Virus record (IMG/VR): IMGVR_UViG_3300005617_000310
Coordinates: 1-33,705 of that record
Strand: one strand, 5' to 3'
From: a virus
DNA: 33,705 nucleotides
The position numbers and the translations under genes are program-made. This document shows, in pieces, positions 5,401 through 11,710 of the stretch. How positions within the stretch are numbered: position 1 is the stretch's first letter; each line of letters opens with the position of its first letter. Under the pieces are notes generated by a model. The model saw only the letters and a list, made by a program, of their open reading frames with translations, did not search any database and was not told where the DNA came from.

Positions 5401-7766
5401 CCCAACTGGCGGAACGCATCGCCGAGCGACGTCACCTCGTTGATCGCCGAGCCGAGGAATCCGGAGAGGTCCGATTCCGCGGCACTCAGCAGCGAGTCCC
5501 GGAGGTTGGCGATCAGCCGCGTGGACTCGAGCGTGACCTTCCCGATGCTGTTGATGTGCTGCTGGAGCTGATCGGCCGCGTCGAGGAGCGCCGGGTCTTT
5601 CGTCTCCTCCGCGAACTGCCGCATCAGCGTCACGGTCTCCTGCAAGGAGACTTTGTGCTGACGCTCGGACTCCGCGATCGCGAGCACCCCGTCCCGTTCC
5701 GAGATGGTGCCCTCGCTGACCTGCTGCTCGATCGTCGCCCGCTCGCGCGCCAGGACGTTGAGCTCCCGCTCGGCTTTCGCCTGCTGGTCGGCGATCACCG
5801 CGCGGTTCGTGAGCAGCGTCGTGAACGTGCCGACGAGCGCCTCCGACTGCGTGGAGTCCACGCCGAGGTTCGAGAGCACCTCGCGGAAGCGCTCGGCCGC
5901 CTGCGCGATCTGGATTTCCGTGGCCTGCAGCGTCTGGCCCTGTGCGGTCGCGATCTGCGCGATGAACGATGTGAACTCGGTCTCGGCCGACTTCCGCGCA
6001 ACGCGCTCCTGCTCGACGAGCGAGAGCAGCCGCGTCTCGCCCTCGACCTTCGTGCGCGCGATCGACGCTTCGAGCGCCTGGATCTCGGTCGTGCGCTGAG
6101 TCCGCGCGGCCTCGGTGTTCTCGGTGAGCGGCTCGGCCTTGAGTCGGGTGAGCTGCTGGTTCTGCGCCTTGAGCTCGGCCGCGATCCCCTGCTCGACGAT
6201 ATTCGTGCGGGCGCGGAAGAATCCGGAGAGGGACGTGAGGCGCTGCGCGAACCGCTCGTTCTCGATCTCCTCCGTCTCCGCGAGCCCTGCGCGCGTGGCC
6301 GCGAGCTCGTCCTGCGCCGCCTGCCGGATCTGCGCGAGCTGTGCCGCGCGCGCCGCCTTCTCGGCCGCCGGGTCGGGGATCGCGATCGTCCCCTTCTTCT
6401 GCCCCGTGGGGTTCGTCGCCACGAGCGCGGCCAGCTTGTCGTCCTTGTCGAGCGCCGAAAGGTCGCTGCCGAGCTCCTTGACGAGCGCGGAGGAGGACGC
6501 CGCCGCGGCGCCGAGACCAGTGATCGCCCCGATGATCGCCGCAATCACCCCGACCCCCGATACCTCGGCGAGCGCGCCGAGCGCGAACACGAGCGCGCCG
6601 ACCGCGCCGGCCAGTACCAGCGCCGCCGCGCCCGCAACGCCGGCACCCACCATGAACGCCTTGAGCGGTCCCGGGAGCTTCCCGAGGAACTCCGCGACCC
6701 CGTTGATGAGGTTCGAAAGCCCTTGGAGCGGCCCGGCGAGCTGGTTGGTGAAGCCACTGAGCGACGACCGGAGGTTCACGAGGGCGTCATTGAACTCGCC
6801 GGCCGCGTGCGCCGCGTCGCCACTCAACACAGCGCCTAACGCTTCAGCCTTCTCGCGGGCGCGGTCGAATCCGCCGTTCGCCAGCTGCTCGAGCAGCGGG
6901 ATGAGCTGTTCACCAGCGCGCCCGAAGATCTGTGTGGCGACGGCGGACTTGCCCGACCCATCTTCGAACTTCGCCATCGCGTTTGCGACGCGGATGAGCA
7001 CTTGGTCGAGCGAGAGCCCCTTGAGATCATTCGCCGAGAGTCCGATCGCGCGGAACGAAGCGGCCGCCTGCTGGTTTCCACTCCGCATGTCCTCGAGCGT
7101 CTTGGCGAGCTGGCGGAATCCGGTCGCCAGTGACTCCGTGTCAGCACCGGCCTTTTTCGCCTCGGCAGCCAGGACCGACAACGACTCGACGGACACACCG
7201 GTGCGCTGCGACAGTTCCTCCATCGAGTCGGCGGCGTCGATCGCGTCCTTTGCGATCCCGAGTAGGCGGATCGCGCCGATTGCCGCGGCGATCGAGACGA
7301 GCGTGGCGTGGAGCTGCTGGAACCGGCTGAGCGCCCCCTGCGGGACGTCGGGGGTCGCGCCCTGGATCGTGCTTCGGATGGTTGCGAGCTCGCGCTCAAG
7401 CTGGATGCGCTGCTCGAGCGTCAGGTTCGACTGCTGGAGCGCCTTCTGGAGCTGGAGCTCCGCCGCCTGCAGTTTCGTGAGCGACGCCGAGCGCGTGCTC
7501 GCCGACTGGAGCCCCTGGCCCAACAGCGCCACGCGCTTGCTGATCGCGTCGAGCCCGCCCGTGCTGGACCGGAGCCCGATGATCGACTTCGACATCCGAT
7601 CGAAGCCGTCCGCCGCGGTCTTCACTGGCGCGGCGAGCGTGCCGGCCGACGCCGCAGCGTCCTTCTGCTGCTTATCCAGCTGCCGCAGCACCTCGAGGAG
7701 TTTGCGGGCGACGTCGGTCGCCTGATCGTCTGCCGAAAAACGAACTTGAACGTTAGGTGTCGTCAT
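2397..7766 (-). CDS. tail tape measure protein, frame interrupted by an antisense gene array
   Basis: The frame of 1789 codons starts at ATG 7766. Residues 1-950 look like a genuine tape measure protein: an N-terminal VRFSADDQATDVARKLLEVL, long Ala/Gln/Glu helices, a very hydrophobic stretch around residues 370-430, and a glycine-rich motif FASGGHVTGPGSGTSDSIPARLS near 4.9-5.06 kb. Residues about 955-1630 (2.88-4.9 kb) are Arg/Glu/Val-rich with almost no Trp, Tyr or Phe and look like the antisense image of five plus-strand genes. The last 160 residues regain normal composition and carry a second SDSIPARLS motif and an AEGG-type tail. The protein normally sets tail length and enters during DNA ejection. 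Either the whole frame is translated or the gene is split; the sequence alone does not decide. Confidence 0.85.
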   Translation of the reverse strand: MTTPNVQVRFSADDQATDVARKLLEVLRQLDKQQKDAAASAGTLAAPVKTAADGFDRMSKSIIGLRSSTGGLDAISKRVALLGQGLQSASTRSASLTKLQAAELQLQKALQQSNLTLEQRIQLERELATIRSTIQGATPDVPQGALSRFQQLHATLVSIAAAIGAIRLLGIAKDAIDAADSMEELSQRTGVSVESLSVLAAEAKKAGADTESLATGFRQLAKTLEDMRSGNQQAAASFRAIGLSANDLKGLSLDQVLIRVANAMAKFEDGSGKSAVATQIFGRAGEQLIPLLEQLANGGFDRAREKAEALGAVLSGDAAHAAGEFNDALVNLRSSLSGFTNQLAGPLQGLSNLINGVAEFLGKLPGPLKAFMVGAGVAGAAALVLAGAVGALVFALGALAEVSGVGVIAAIIGAITGLGAAAASSSALVKELGSDLSALDKDDKLAALVATNPTGQKKGTIAIPDPAAEKAARAAQLAQIRQAAQDELAATRAGLAETEEIENERFAQRLTSLSGFFRARTNIVEQGIAAELKAQNQQLTRLKAEPLTENTEAARTQRTTEIQALEASIARTKVEGETRLLSLVEQERVARKSAETEFTSFIAQIATAQGQTLQATEIQIAQAAERFREVLSNLGVDSTQSEALVGTFTTLLTNRAVIADQQAKAERELNVLARERATIEQQVSEGTISERDGVLAIAESERQHKVSLQETVTLMRQFAEETKDPALLDAADQLQQHINSIGKVTLESTRLIANLRDSLLSAAESDLSGFLGSAINEVTSLGDAFRQLGATVIGSFQRIAAQILSAQIIEKIDGLLGRSTSGGQIATAAAALGASATATSAAGAVVNTSAVSLGGSAGALTASGGILLSAAAALTAAAAALAAAGAVAGLQAGLASLPAALGFASGGHVTGPGSGTSDSIPARLSAGEFVQPARTVEHYGVRFMESLRRREIPRDVLFGREQRRDSRGEGIERSHFRSHTREVSVVRFSDSVFLRDSLRRVADYAHVLAREFVRVVLGERGIREGDQRGDVPRSNIGIPVVGHLDRHAADGRPANRAAPLAALGDDVSRPVRAGDDAERVRPLVLGERGRDSVASDVRHESRSLVSRVVETIRETLLGRVQRSEFHSERSQFIPPLAPLARDFLIGKTNNLHVLVGNLVERIRERAETESSTERRNRRTEVIAEVGRVIQSGDITEQRSVSRDDRRSSSLVAHVVRSVVETVHRLTSLRREERSELRGEHANIVRHPASELLPRRLEQTHIVARDLSRIIVRERSVRESHSDGGVVPTVGPVRGAVARVPDVGVEQPGVVVNRVGPPRELAQGGPPLGREGGLDRGRVSHATLALGILHDSATRVLETVRDRVSSLVGRQERSEVRRDSLQVITHDPPGGDARRDLVSNTRIVELTNRISDRAHVTARELVQQLRERSESVHLARQEHHLTDRSSTRNDTAQERRVSREDREFLLSASHEHRSLVSRTLQTIRETLFGREERVQKLTELNELRRVTMMDDARRDLAAERKVPIVPDVDVKARPRHPSIVERHERLPGIAAHLRIPARVPLHDVVANQHANLAALVAVVGKRLTFTNDSVIRGDRSSSVSHETRSLSVVQYTIRRVFETLARDVLEFARVMALATSVAHSSTSSVQAFASGGYVRGPGTATSDSIPARLSDREFVQPARATAYYGVSVMEAIRTLRIPRELLLEFTAGLHTPRVTSIDSIGVPQFAEGGLVTIEQQQQAAAAAPARNDTLHVLVEHSEDAIVRVISGTKGLRALTRLMQANKSQIKAVLT
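2662..2832 (-). repeat. tape measure SDSIPARLS motif, copy 2 (C-terminal)
   Basis: This encodes the FASGGYV..GPG..TSDSIPARLS..EFVQPA..YYGV..ME.I...IPREL module of about 55 residues. The same module is encoded at 4900-5062. At DNA level the two copies are clearly diverged, so the duplication is not recent. This motif is usually seen once, near the C-terminus of tape measure proteins. Confidence 0.7.
2912..2941 (+). promoter_or_regulatory. candidate promoter/operator of the plus-strand array
   Basis: TGTTTC at 2913-2918 and TATACT at 2936-2941 are separated by 17 bp, a plausible -35/-10 pair, 26 bp upstream of the first array ATG. The -35 box lies inside a perfect odd palindrome GTGTTTCAAACAC (2912-2924), a possible operator. 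TGTTTC also recurs upstream of the third gene (with TATCGT 17 bp downstream) and of the fourth gene. Confidence 0.45.
2967..3311 (+). CDS. array gene 1: small protein with LLPPE tail, unknown function
   Basis: The 114-residue product begins MADTAAAVAPDDGI and ends FGEFLNSLLPPE. It has normal protein composition (three Trp, several Tyr, Cys and Phe: QGYACWYPQMGGYAGKALV, FDVYVWHDGNFPFSG), arguing that this strand is the coding one here. No family is recognised. The ATG is preceded by the leader ACAACGAGCGAGTCTC, nearly repeated before array gene 5. It lies wholly antisense to the tape measure frame with aligned codon boundaries. It differs from the other four members except in the N- and C-terminal ends, so it may be a distant relative or a different insert sharing the cassette ends. 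Confidence 0.65.
   Translation: MADTAAAVAPDDGIIREGEPLPDDCNKRSQIRVLIGNDIVQGYACWYPQMGGYAGKALVTFNNAGMAGTCFDVYVWHDGNFPFSGEISPRIIHHCDATQFIEFGEFLNSLLPPE
3354..3677 (+). CDS. array gene 2: small LLPPD-tail protein
   Basis: The 107-residue helical protein contains RLRALAELLDKLTRSDVGAV and ends LERVAANLAALLPPDQR. Both segments align with array genes 3-5 (ALA..L.K.TR.DV and LA.KLAALLPPE). The leader GACACCAGCGAGCG before the ATG matches that of array gene 5 (GACACCAACGAGCG). The annotated ATG lies slightly closer to the leader than in gene 5, so the true start could be shifted. Function unknown; gap to array gene 1 is 42 bp. Confidence 0.6.
   Translation: MFVTGTEKELPVLPADAPLLRGIIARAGSVGEVMLLPSEVDRLRALAELLDKLTRSDVGAVRDAVRQLDDPRVGHEVTSGVPTRRVVCYDLERVAANLAALLPPDQR
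3747..4088 (+). CDS. array gene 3: small LLPPE-tail protein
   Basis: The 113-residue protein begins MADTSTIKPALTPEWWAALR, closely parallel to array gene 5 (TDVTSDAIPPALTEDQWADA). It carries ALANASLPNDDPRKITRDDV (about residues 62-81) and ends LAAKLAALLPPE. The central segment is the best-conserved block of the family. Upstream at about 3690-3715 is another TGTTTC-17-TATCGT arrangement. Function is not recognised; acidic and helical, probably cytoplasmic. Confidence 0.65.
   Translation: MADTSTIKPALTPEWWAALREFTRRAYSVDDDTWLFDAYIGNSSDSPTYRANSWDDAAVAMALANASLPNDDPRKITRDDVSLLESARQELGGRVADDVRVLAAKLAALLPPE
4128..4421 (+). CDS. array gene 4: small protein, degenerate tail
   Basis: The 97-residue protein starts MSDQTTTPTIVPANAALLRD. 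An in-frame GTG at 4098 upstream is less likely because TGTTTC precedes this ATG much as in the other units. It shares RLRALADALDKITDEDVEIV with array gene 2 and ends LAVKLTTLHPAQ, a diverged form of LAAKLAALLPPE. Base composition is visibly lower in GC than the flanking phage genes (for example TTTGTCTTGCCAATAAGAAAA near 4320). Function unknown. Confidence 0.6.
   Translation: MSDQTTTPTIVPANAALLRDIATLYDTSDFRDHFGPSISALRTALRLRALADALDKITDEDVEIVCLANKKIAGEWGEGWDELGALAVKLTTLHPAQ
4470..4898 (+). CDS. array gene 5: small LLPPE-tail protein
   Basis: The 142-residue protein starts MTDVTSDAIPPALTEDQWAD after the conserved leader ACACCAACGAGCGAGACTC. A beta-rich insert (YVISEGGEWCCTIRGATVGG) precedes LIALANAALPENDPHKLTRE, matching array gene 3, and it ends VAALLPPE. 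The stop TAG is read as Leu in the opposite tape measure frame, whose motif copy 1 begins immediately beyond. Function unknown; last unit of the array. Confidence 0.65.
   Translation: MTDVTSDAIPPALTEDQWADAFRVVPGTNGTGYVISEGGEWCCTIRGATVGGVSIEVPYDGDADIGPRHIPALIALANAALPENDPHKLTREDVGVIGDAAETIAQEYGITEPNDRDFPRMAAKVRALNALAARVAALLPPE
4900..5062 (-). repeat. tape measure SDSIPARLS motif, copy 1
   Basis: This is the first copy of the glycine-rich SDSIPARLS module (GFASGGHVTGPG..TSDSIPARLS.GEFVQPA..HYGV..MESL...IPRDV). It abuts the 3' end of the plus-strand array: the residues following IPRDVL are already the antisense image of the LLPPE end of the last plus-strand gene. Confidence 0.7.
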
Positions 7767-7817
7767 GGCGCCTAACGTCTCAATGTCTTATATTGCATCG
7801 TCTTAGCCTAACGTCCG
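7767..7817. promoter_or_regulatory. divergent tape measure/HNH intergenic region with three CCTAACG motifs nearby
   Basis: The 51-bp gap separates the two divergent start codons. CCTAACG occurs at 7771-7777 and 7807-7813, and CGTTAGG at 7751-7757 just inside the tape measure gene. An AT-rich TTATATT lies at 7788-7794, but I see no convincing -35 partner on either strand. Confidence 0.35.
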
Positions 7818-8483
7818 ATGAAAGGAAAGACGTGCGGGAAGTGCGGAACGCACTACGAGGACGCCGACGCCAATTTCCTGCGCCGCAGCGCCGGGAGTCG
7901 TGGCTATCGCTCGCCATGCAGGGCGTGCATGCGCGAGTACAACCGCCAGTGGAAGCTCAATGACCCTGGCCATCAGGCGCGACAGAACGCGGCGCGGCGC
8001 GAGCGTCGACTTGTAGACCCGGCATGGGCAGATAAGGACCGTCGAGAGTCGCTTGCTTACTACCAGCGCAATCGCGAGGCGGTCAAAGCGACGGTGCGGT
8101 CGTACCGGAAGCGGAATCCGGAGAAGGTCCGCGAGTGCTACTACAAGTGGCGCAAGGCCAACCTTCCAGAAGTATTGCGCCGCCAAAAGGCGTATGTCGC
8201 TCGGGAGCGCGAGACGCACCGGATGTGGGCGCGGCTTAAGTCGCACAGGCGGCGAGCACGCCTGAGAGGAGCGCCCGGGACCGCGACCCGCGAACAGGTG
8301 ATGGCGCGCGTCGCGTACTATGGCGGACGCTGCTGGATGTGCGGTGCCGAATGGCGCGACATCGATCATGTCATCCCCATCTCGCGGGGCGGAAGCAACT
8401 GGCCCGCGAACCTCCGCCCGGCCTGCGGCGCCTGCAACCGGCGCAAGAGAGATCGCCTTCCGTCCGAACTCAGAGCGTCGTAG
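7818..8483 (+). CDS. free-standing HNH endonuclease
   Basis: The 221-residue protein has an N-terminal zinc-ribbon-like part (CGKC at about 6-9, CRAC at about 33-36). A long basic helical region follows, then a C-terminal HNH domain: CWMCGAEWRDIDHVIPISRG then NLRPACGACNRRKRD, with the two Cys pairs and the catalytic DHV His. Such enzymes cut DNA and often act as homing endonucleases or packaging accessories. Here the gene lies opposite to its neighbours between the tail chaperone and tape measure genes, with CCTAACG just before its ATG and CGTTAGG just after its stop. That position suggests an inserted selfish gene rather than a packaging partner. Confidence 0.85.
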   Translation: MKGKTCGKCGTHYEDADANFLRRSAGSRGYRSPCRACMREYNRQWKLNDPGHQARQNAARRERRLVDPAWADKDRRESLAYYQRNREAVKATVRSYRKRNPEKVRECYYKWRKANLPEVLRRQKAYVARERETHRMWARLKSHRRRARLRGAPGTATREQVMARVAYYGGRCWMCGAEWRDIDHVIPISRGGSNWPANLRPACGACNRRKRDRLPSELRAS

Positions 8484-8493
8484 AACGGTCACG

Positions 8494-9173
8494 TTAGGAT
8501 TTCAGGATCTCCGGAAGTTTCGGGGGTTTCTCGGCCTGCTTCTGGTGTGGGGCGAGCGCCGCCCAGACCTGCACCTCGGTGTGATACCGTTCCGTCGCGC
8601 GCGCGCGGAGCGTGAGGCGGAGGGCGTGGAGGAGGTCCACGAGCGGCCAGTCCAGCGCCGACTCAACGGCCGCGGCGTCACCGCCTACGAGCTCGCGGGC
8701 AACTCCGCGCCACTGGCCACCGGCACCGGCACCGCGGCCTCGGTCGAGCGCTTCCCGCGCTTGCGCCGCGCGGGTGGGGCTGCTCCCGCCTCCACCGAAG
8801 CATTCGGGGAAGGCGCCGAGGATACGGGAGCGCCGAGAAAAAAACCGGCGAGCGTCGGCACGAACGCCTCGTCGAGTGCCGCCTTCGATTCCGGATCGGT
8901 GAGGTTCGCGAAATACTCGGCGTTCTGCTCCGCGGTCGCGACCGACCACGGCACGTCCGCCTCGACGAGCGCGCCGGCGAGGAGGTGCTCGCGCTTGCCC
9001 GACCGGAGGACTGCGATCACGAGCTCGCGGGCCGTCTCCTCGTCGAGCTGCTTGTTCACGAACTTGAGGAGGCCGGCGTCCGCGATCTGCACCTGCATCC
9101 AGCCATCCTGCCGAGCGGTGGTCTGCTCAGCAGGCTGGAACCAACGGTTCCCGAGTTTGAGGACTTTCGTCAT
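8494..9173 (-). CDS. tail assembly chaperone GT, made by -1 frameshift
   Basis: Reading starts in the G frame at ATG 9173 and shifts -1 at the T7 slippery site (8838-8844). It continues in the overlapping frame as SRRSRILGAFPECFGGGG to ESALDWPLVDLLHALRLTLR and ends KPPKLPEILKS at 8494. This mirrors lambda gpG/gpGT, where a few percent of ribosomes shift to add the T domain that recruits the tail tube protein to the tape measure. The location between the major tail protein and tape measure genes is the canonical one. The stop TAA lies in a CCTAACG motif read on the minus strand. Confidence 0.8.
8685..9173 (-). CDS. tail assembly chaperone G (unshifted product)
   Basis: The 162-residue protein begins MTKVLKLGNRWFQPAEQTTA. 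It is helical through ELVIAVLRSGKREHLLAGAL and SVATAEQNAEYFANLTDPES, and has a low-complexity Ala/Pro/Arg tail after the slip site ending SGAELPASS. It shares its first about 110 residues with the GT fusion. By analogy with lambda gpG it coats the tape measure during tail assembly and is absent from virions. Confidence 0.75.
   Translation of the reverse strand: MTKVLKLGNRWFQPAEQTTARQDGWMQVQIADAGLLKFVNKQLDEETARELVIAVLRSGKREHLLAGALVEADVPWSVATAEQNAEYFANLTDPESKAALDEAFVPTLAGFFLGAPVSSAPSPNASVEAGAAPPARRKRGKRSTEAAVPVPVASGAELPASS
8838..8844 (-). promoter_or_regulatory. programmed -1 ribosomal frameshift site (T7)
   Basis: On the coding strand the sequence is GGT TTT TTT CTC, a T TTT TTT heptamer matching X XXY YYZ. 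It lies where the G and T frames overlap, and a -1 slip joins them exactly. This is the classical position for the conserved phage tail-chaperone frameshift. Confidence 0.8.
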
Positions 9174-9208
9174 GCCCTGACCATAGTGAGGGGTAGGTCG
9201 GGAGATGT

Positions 9209-9230
9209 CGGGGCGCCCTCACGCGCCCCG
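9209..9230 (-). terminator. GC-rich hairpin between major tail protein and chaperone genes
   Basis: A perfect 8-bp stem CGGGGCGC/GCGCCCCG with a 6-nt loop lies in the 104-bp gap between the two genes. No T-run follows, so it could attenuate transcription or protect the upstream mRNA rather than terminate fully. Confidence 0.35.
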
Positions 9231-9277
9231 AGCAGCCTAACGGCCTCGCGGACGTCAGCATCTCCCTTCGAGCGGGG

Positions 9278-10081
9278 TTACCGCGTGGTGATCTGGAAAT
9301 ACGGGCAAGCGGTCGAGCCGCCGTACGTGCCGGCGCTGTCGTCCTGCACGACGCCCGTCAGGTTCCACTTGAGGAAGTCGTTCTCCCCGATGAATCCGAT
9401 GTCGCCATCCGGGCGCAGCGTCGCGTTCCAGACGAGGACTTCGTTGTCGGGGCCGGTGGTGTTGTCGGGCAGGAACAGGAGGCGACCTTCGACCGACGTG
9501 TCCACCGCCGCGCGGACGACCGTGAGGCCCGCGCCCGTGATCGCGGCGTGCGCGTACGTGAGGAGCAGCGCCGTGCCATCGGTGATCGTCGAGCCGGTCG
9601 GGAGGATCTTGACCACGCCGGCCGACGCATCCTCGATCGTGTAGTCCGTCCCGCTCACCATCGTCGTCGAGCTCTGCGTCATGATCAGACCGGAGATCGA
9701 CCGCTTCGTGGTGCGGAAGAACGATCCCTTGAGCCCCGTGATCGCCGCCGACGCGAGCGTCTCGCCGGTGATCGTCGCCGCCGCCTGGGTGTACGACGTC
9801 TGATCACCCATGAAGTTGATCTTGTTGTTGAACGACGCGAACTCGAACCCGCCGATCTTGATCGGGATGTTCACCTTCTTCACCACCGACTTGTACGGCG
9901 CCGAGGTCTCGGTCATGAAGTTCGTCATGTCCACCGTCTCGGGCGCGACGCCGATCGAGAACGTGTCGCAGTTGCCGAAATGGAAGTATTGCACGGGCGC
10001 GGCCGTCGTGAGGAACGGCGCGAACATCACCTTGCCTCTGCCAAAGGTGACATTGTCGGGACTCGGGGTATTCGTAGCCAT
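9278..10081 (-). CDS. major tail (tube) protein
   Basis: The 267-residue beta-rich protein starts MATNTPSPDNVTFGRGKVMF. It includes a long alternating-strand N-terminal half (FGNCDTFSIGVAPETVDMTN) and an Ig-like Thr/Val-rich segment (SGTDYTIEDASAGVVKILPT) before PDNEVLVWNATLRPDGDIGF. Length, composition and its place directly upstream of the chaperone G/GT genes match siphovirus tail-tube proteins, which polymerise around the tape measure. Confidence 0.75.
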   Translation of the reverse strand: MATNTPSPDNVTFGRGKVMFAPFLTTAAPVQYFHFGNCDTFSIGVAPETVDMTNFMTETSAPYKSVVKKVNIPIKIGGFEFASFNNKINFMGDQTSYTQAAATITGETLASAAITGLKGSFFRTTKRSISGLIMTQSSTTMVSGTDYTIEDASAGVVKILPTGSTITDGTALLLTYAHAAITGAGLTVVRAAVDTSVEGRLLFLPDNTTGPDNEVLVWNATLRPDGDIGFIGENDFLKWNLTGVVQDDSAGTYGGSTACPYFQITTR

Positions 10082-10102
10082 GGAAGTGAGTGCTCCGGGG
10101 GG

Positions 10103-10561
10103 TTAGGCCACCGCGTCCGGATCGGTCGCAGCGGTGAGGTAATCAACGAGGAACATCGTCCGGGCCGCGCCTAACAAGCTGCTGTCGGTCTGGTCCCACA
10201 CGGTTCCCATTTCCTGTATGTCATGCACGCCCGTGGCGAGCTGCGGGTTAGCGCAGAGCGCTTGCACGGACCACGAGATGAGGGGATCGACATCCTGGTC
10301 GGCGGTCGTCGTGACGACGCACCGATGCTCGACGCACACGCGCATCTTCCGCCGCGCGAGCCGCGACGGGCCGCGCCCGGGCCCGGTCGAGATTTCCTCG
10401 TCGATCAGGTAGACCGCCTGCGCCGGGAGCTGCGAGGCGTCGAGGGGGAGGGTGCGCTGGCGCGACACCGTCAGGCCCGCAGGCTGCGCGTGCCCGTTGA
10501 CCGTCCCGGTGCCTAACAACGCCACCATCGCGTCGAGGATCACGTCCCGCCGTGAGGCCAT
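10103..10561 (-). CDS. tail terminator-like (gpU-position) protein
   Basis: The 152-residue protein starts MASRRDVILDAMVALLGTGT; its ATG shares a base with the TGA of the upstream gene. It has QAVYLIDEEI and a central Glu/Arg strand followed by DPLISWSVQALCANPQLATG and an FLVDYLTA ending. This resembles minor tail proteins of the gpU type that cap the tube at the head end. Family membership is inferred from layout as much as from sequence. Two Leu-Leu-Gly triplets use TTG-TTA-GGC. Confidence 0.55.
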   Translation of the reverse strand: MASRRDVILDAMVALLGTGTVNGHAQPAGLTVSRQRTLPLDASQLPAQAVYLIDEEISTGPGRGPSRLARRKMRVCVEHRCVVTTTADQDVDPLISWSVQALCANPQLATGVHDIQEMGTVWDQTDSSLLGAARTMFLVDYLTAATDPDAVA

Positions 10562-10872
10562 CAGTACCACCACACGACGGTGAACGCCCCGTCCTCGTGC
10601 GCGAGCAGGTACCGCACGACCCCGCTCACGCCGTCGACGGTGATGGCGGTGCCCGGCTTGAGCGCGCCTTTCTGCGACGTGCGGATCAGCACCGTCTTGT
10701 CGGTGGTCTGCACGCCGAGGAGCTGCGCGCCCTCGCCAACGCCCGTGATGGACGCCAGGTCGAGCGCGCCTGGTGCGTCGGCGATGCCGACCATGCCCAC
10801 CGCGCTCCCCGAGAACGACACCGGCACGCCGAAGTCGACGAGGAACGCCGCGAGGTCTTCCGTGAACGTCAT
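10561..10872 (-). CDS. head-tail joining protein (gpFII/Gifsy-2-like)
   Basis: The 103-residue protein starts MTFTEDLAAFLVDFGVPVSF and has short beta strands ending LKPGTAITVDGVSGVVRYLL, AFTVVWWY. Small proteins of this length with a 'vdG..Y.V' ending in this position are typical head-tail connectors. They bind the portal/connector ring and the tail terminator. Confidence 0.55.
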   Translation of the reverse strand: MTFTEDLAAFLVDFGVPVSFSGSAVGMVGIADAPGALDLASITGVGEGAQLLGVQTTDKTVLIRTSQKGALKPGTAITVDGVSGVVRYLLAHEDGAFTVVWWY

Positions 10873-10875
10873 GAG

Positions 10876-11589
10876 TTAGGCGCTCCGGTTCTGCCACCAC
10901 TTCACGTAGTCGATCTGCACTGTGCCGACCGACGCGGACGAGGCCTTCGAGATGCGGGCGTAGGGCTGCAGCGCCAGCGTCGGCACCGTCGCCATCGTGA
11001 ACGTCGTCCCGCCCGCCACGCGGTTCCCGTTGAGGTAGAACTTGATGTCCGCGATGTCTGAGCAGTCGATCCGGGCGACGACCCAGTCGTTCGTGGTCAC
11101 GGTGACGCCGGTCGCGACCTTCGAGGTCTCGTTCGAGGTGTCATCGTTCTCGACCGTGATCGCGCCCGAGCCGTCGGCGCGGAAGATGATCGACTCCGCG
11201 ACCGTATCGAGCGTCGCGTTATGATCGCCGGCGAGGCCGATCGCCACGATCGACGTCGAGGCCGAGGGGAGCACCGAGAAGCGGAACCGGAACTCGATGT
11301 TGAGCCCCTGGTTGAGCACCAGCGTCCGCTTGTCGTTCCACGAGACGCCGGCGAGCTCCGCTTCGGACGTCGCCGCGAGCGCGAGCGCCAGAACGCCGCT
11401 CGGCGCATCTTCCACGAGCGCTTCTGTGGCGTCGCCGGTGTCCAGCGCAGTCCACCCGACCGTCGTGTCCAGCGCCTGCTTCTCGAAGTCGTCCTTGCCC
11501 CAGAGTGGCGCAAAGGCGTGGACGGTCTCGAACGTCGTCCCGTCGTAGTACCGGAGGACGCCGCCTTCGTATCTGGCTTTCGTTGACAT
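10876..11589 (-). CDS. structural protein with LamG/concanavalin-like fold
   Basis: The 237-residue protein starts MSTKARYEGGVLRYYDGTTF. Residues about 60-235 show the LamG-type pattern: LNIEFRFRFSVLP, SIVAIGLAGDHN, NDWVVARIDCSDIADIKFYL-NGNRV, and a terminal VQIDYVKWWQ. Such lectin-like folds are found on capsid fibres or decoration proteins. It lies between capsid and connector genes, so a surface-decoration role is plausible but unproven. Confidence 0.55.
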   Translation of the reverse strand: MSTKARYEGGVLRYYDGTTFETVHAFAPLWGKDDFEKQALDTTVGWTALDTGDATEALVEDAPSGVLALALAATSEAELAGVSWNDKRTLVLNQGLNIEFRFRFSVLPSASTSIVAIGLAGDHNATLDTVAESIIFRADGSGAITVENDDTSNETSKVATGVTVTTNDWVVARIDCSDIADIKFYLNGNRVAGGTTFTMATVPTLALQPYARISKASSASVGTVQIDYVKWWQNRSA

Positions 11590-11648
11590 GGGTGATTCGG
11601 TTGAGGGTTCCGATCCCGTGCGGGACCGCCGTTAGGCGAAACCCTCAG

Positions 11649-11679
11649 AAAAGCGAAAGGCGCCCATCATCGAGCGCCT
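11649..11679 (-). terminator. intrinsic terminator-like hairpin after the decoration gene
   Basis: On the minus strand a 6-bp stem AGGCGC/GCGCCT with a 10-nt loop is followed by TTCGCTTTT. It sits in the 121-bp gap between the genes ending at 11711 and starting at 11589. CGTTAGG heptamers flank it at 11630-11636 and 11709-11715. It may tune expression after the highly expressed capsid genes. Confidence 0.5.
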
Positions 11680-11710
11680 GGTTCGCCGTCCTGAGTTTCT
11701 CCGGTCGCCG

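Noticed and set aside
5295-6839. Long plus-strand frame (514 codons) opposite the tape measure
   Set aside because: Arg/Leu/Asp-rich shadow of the genuine tape measure codons; no start context or domain.
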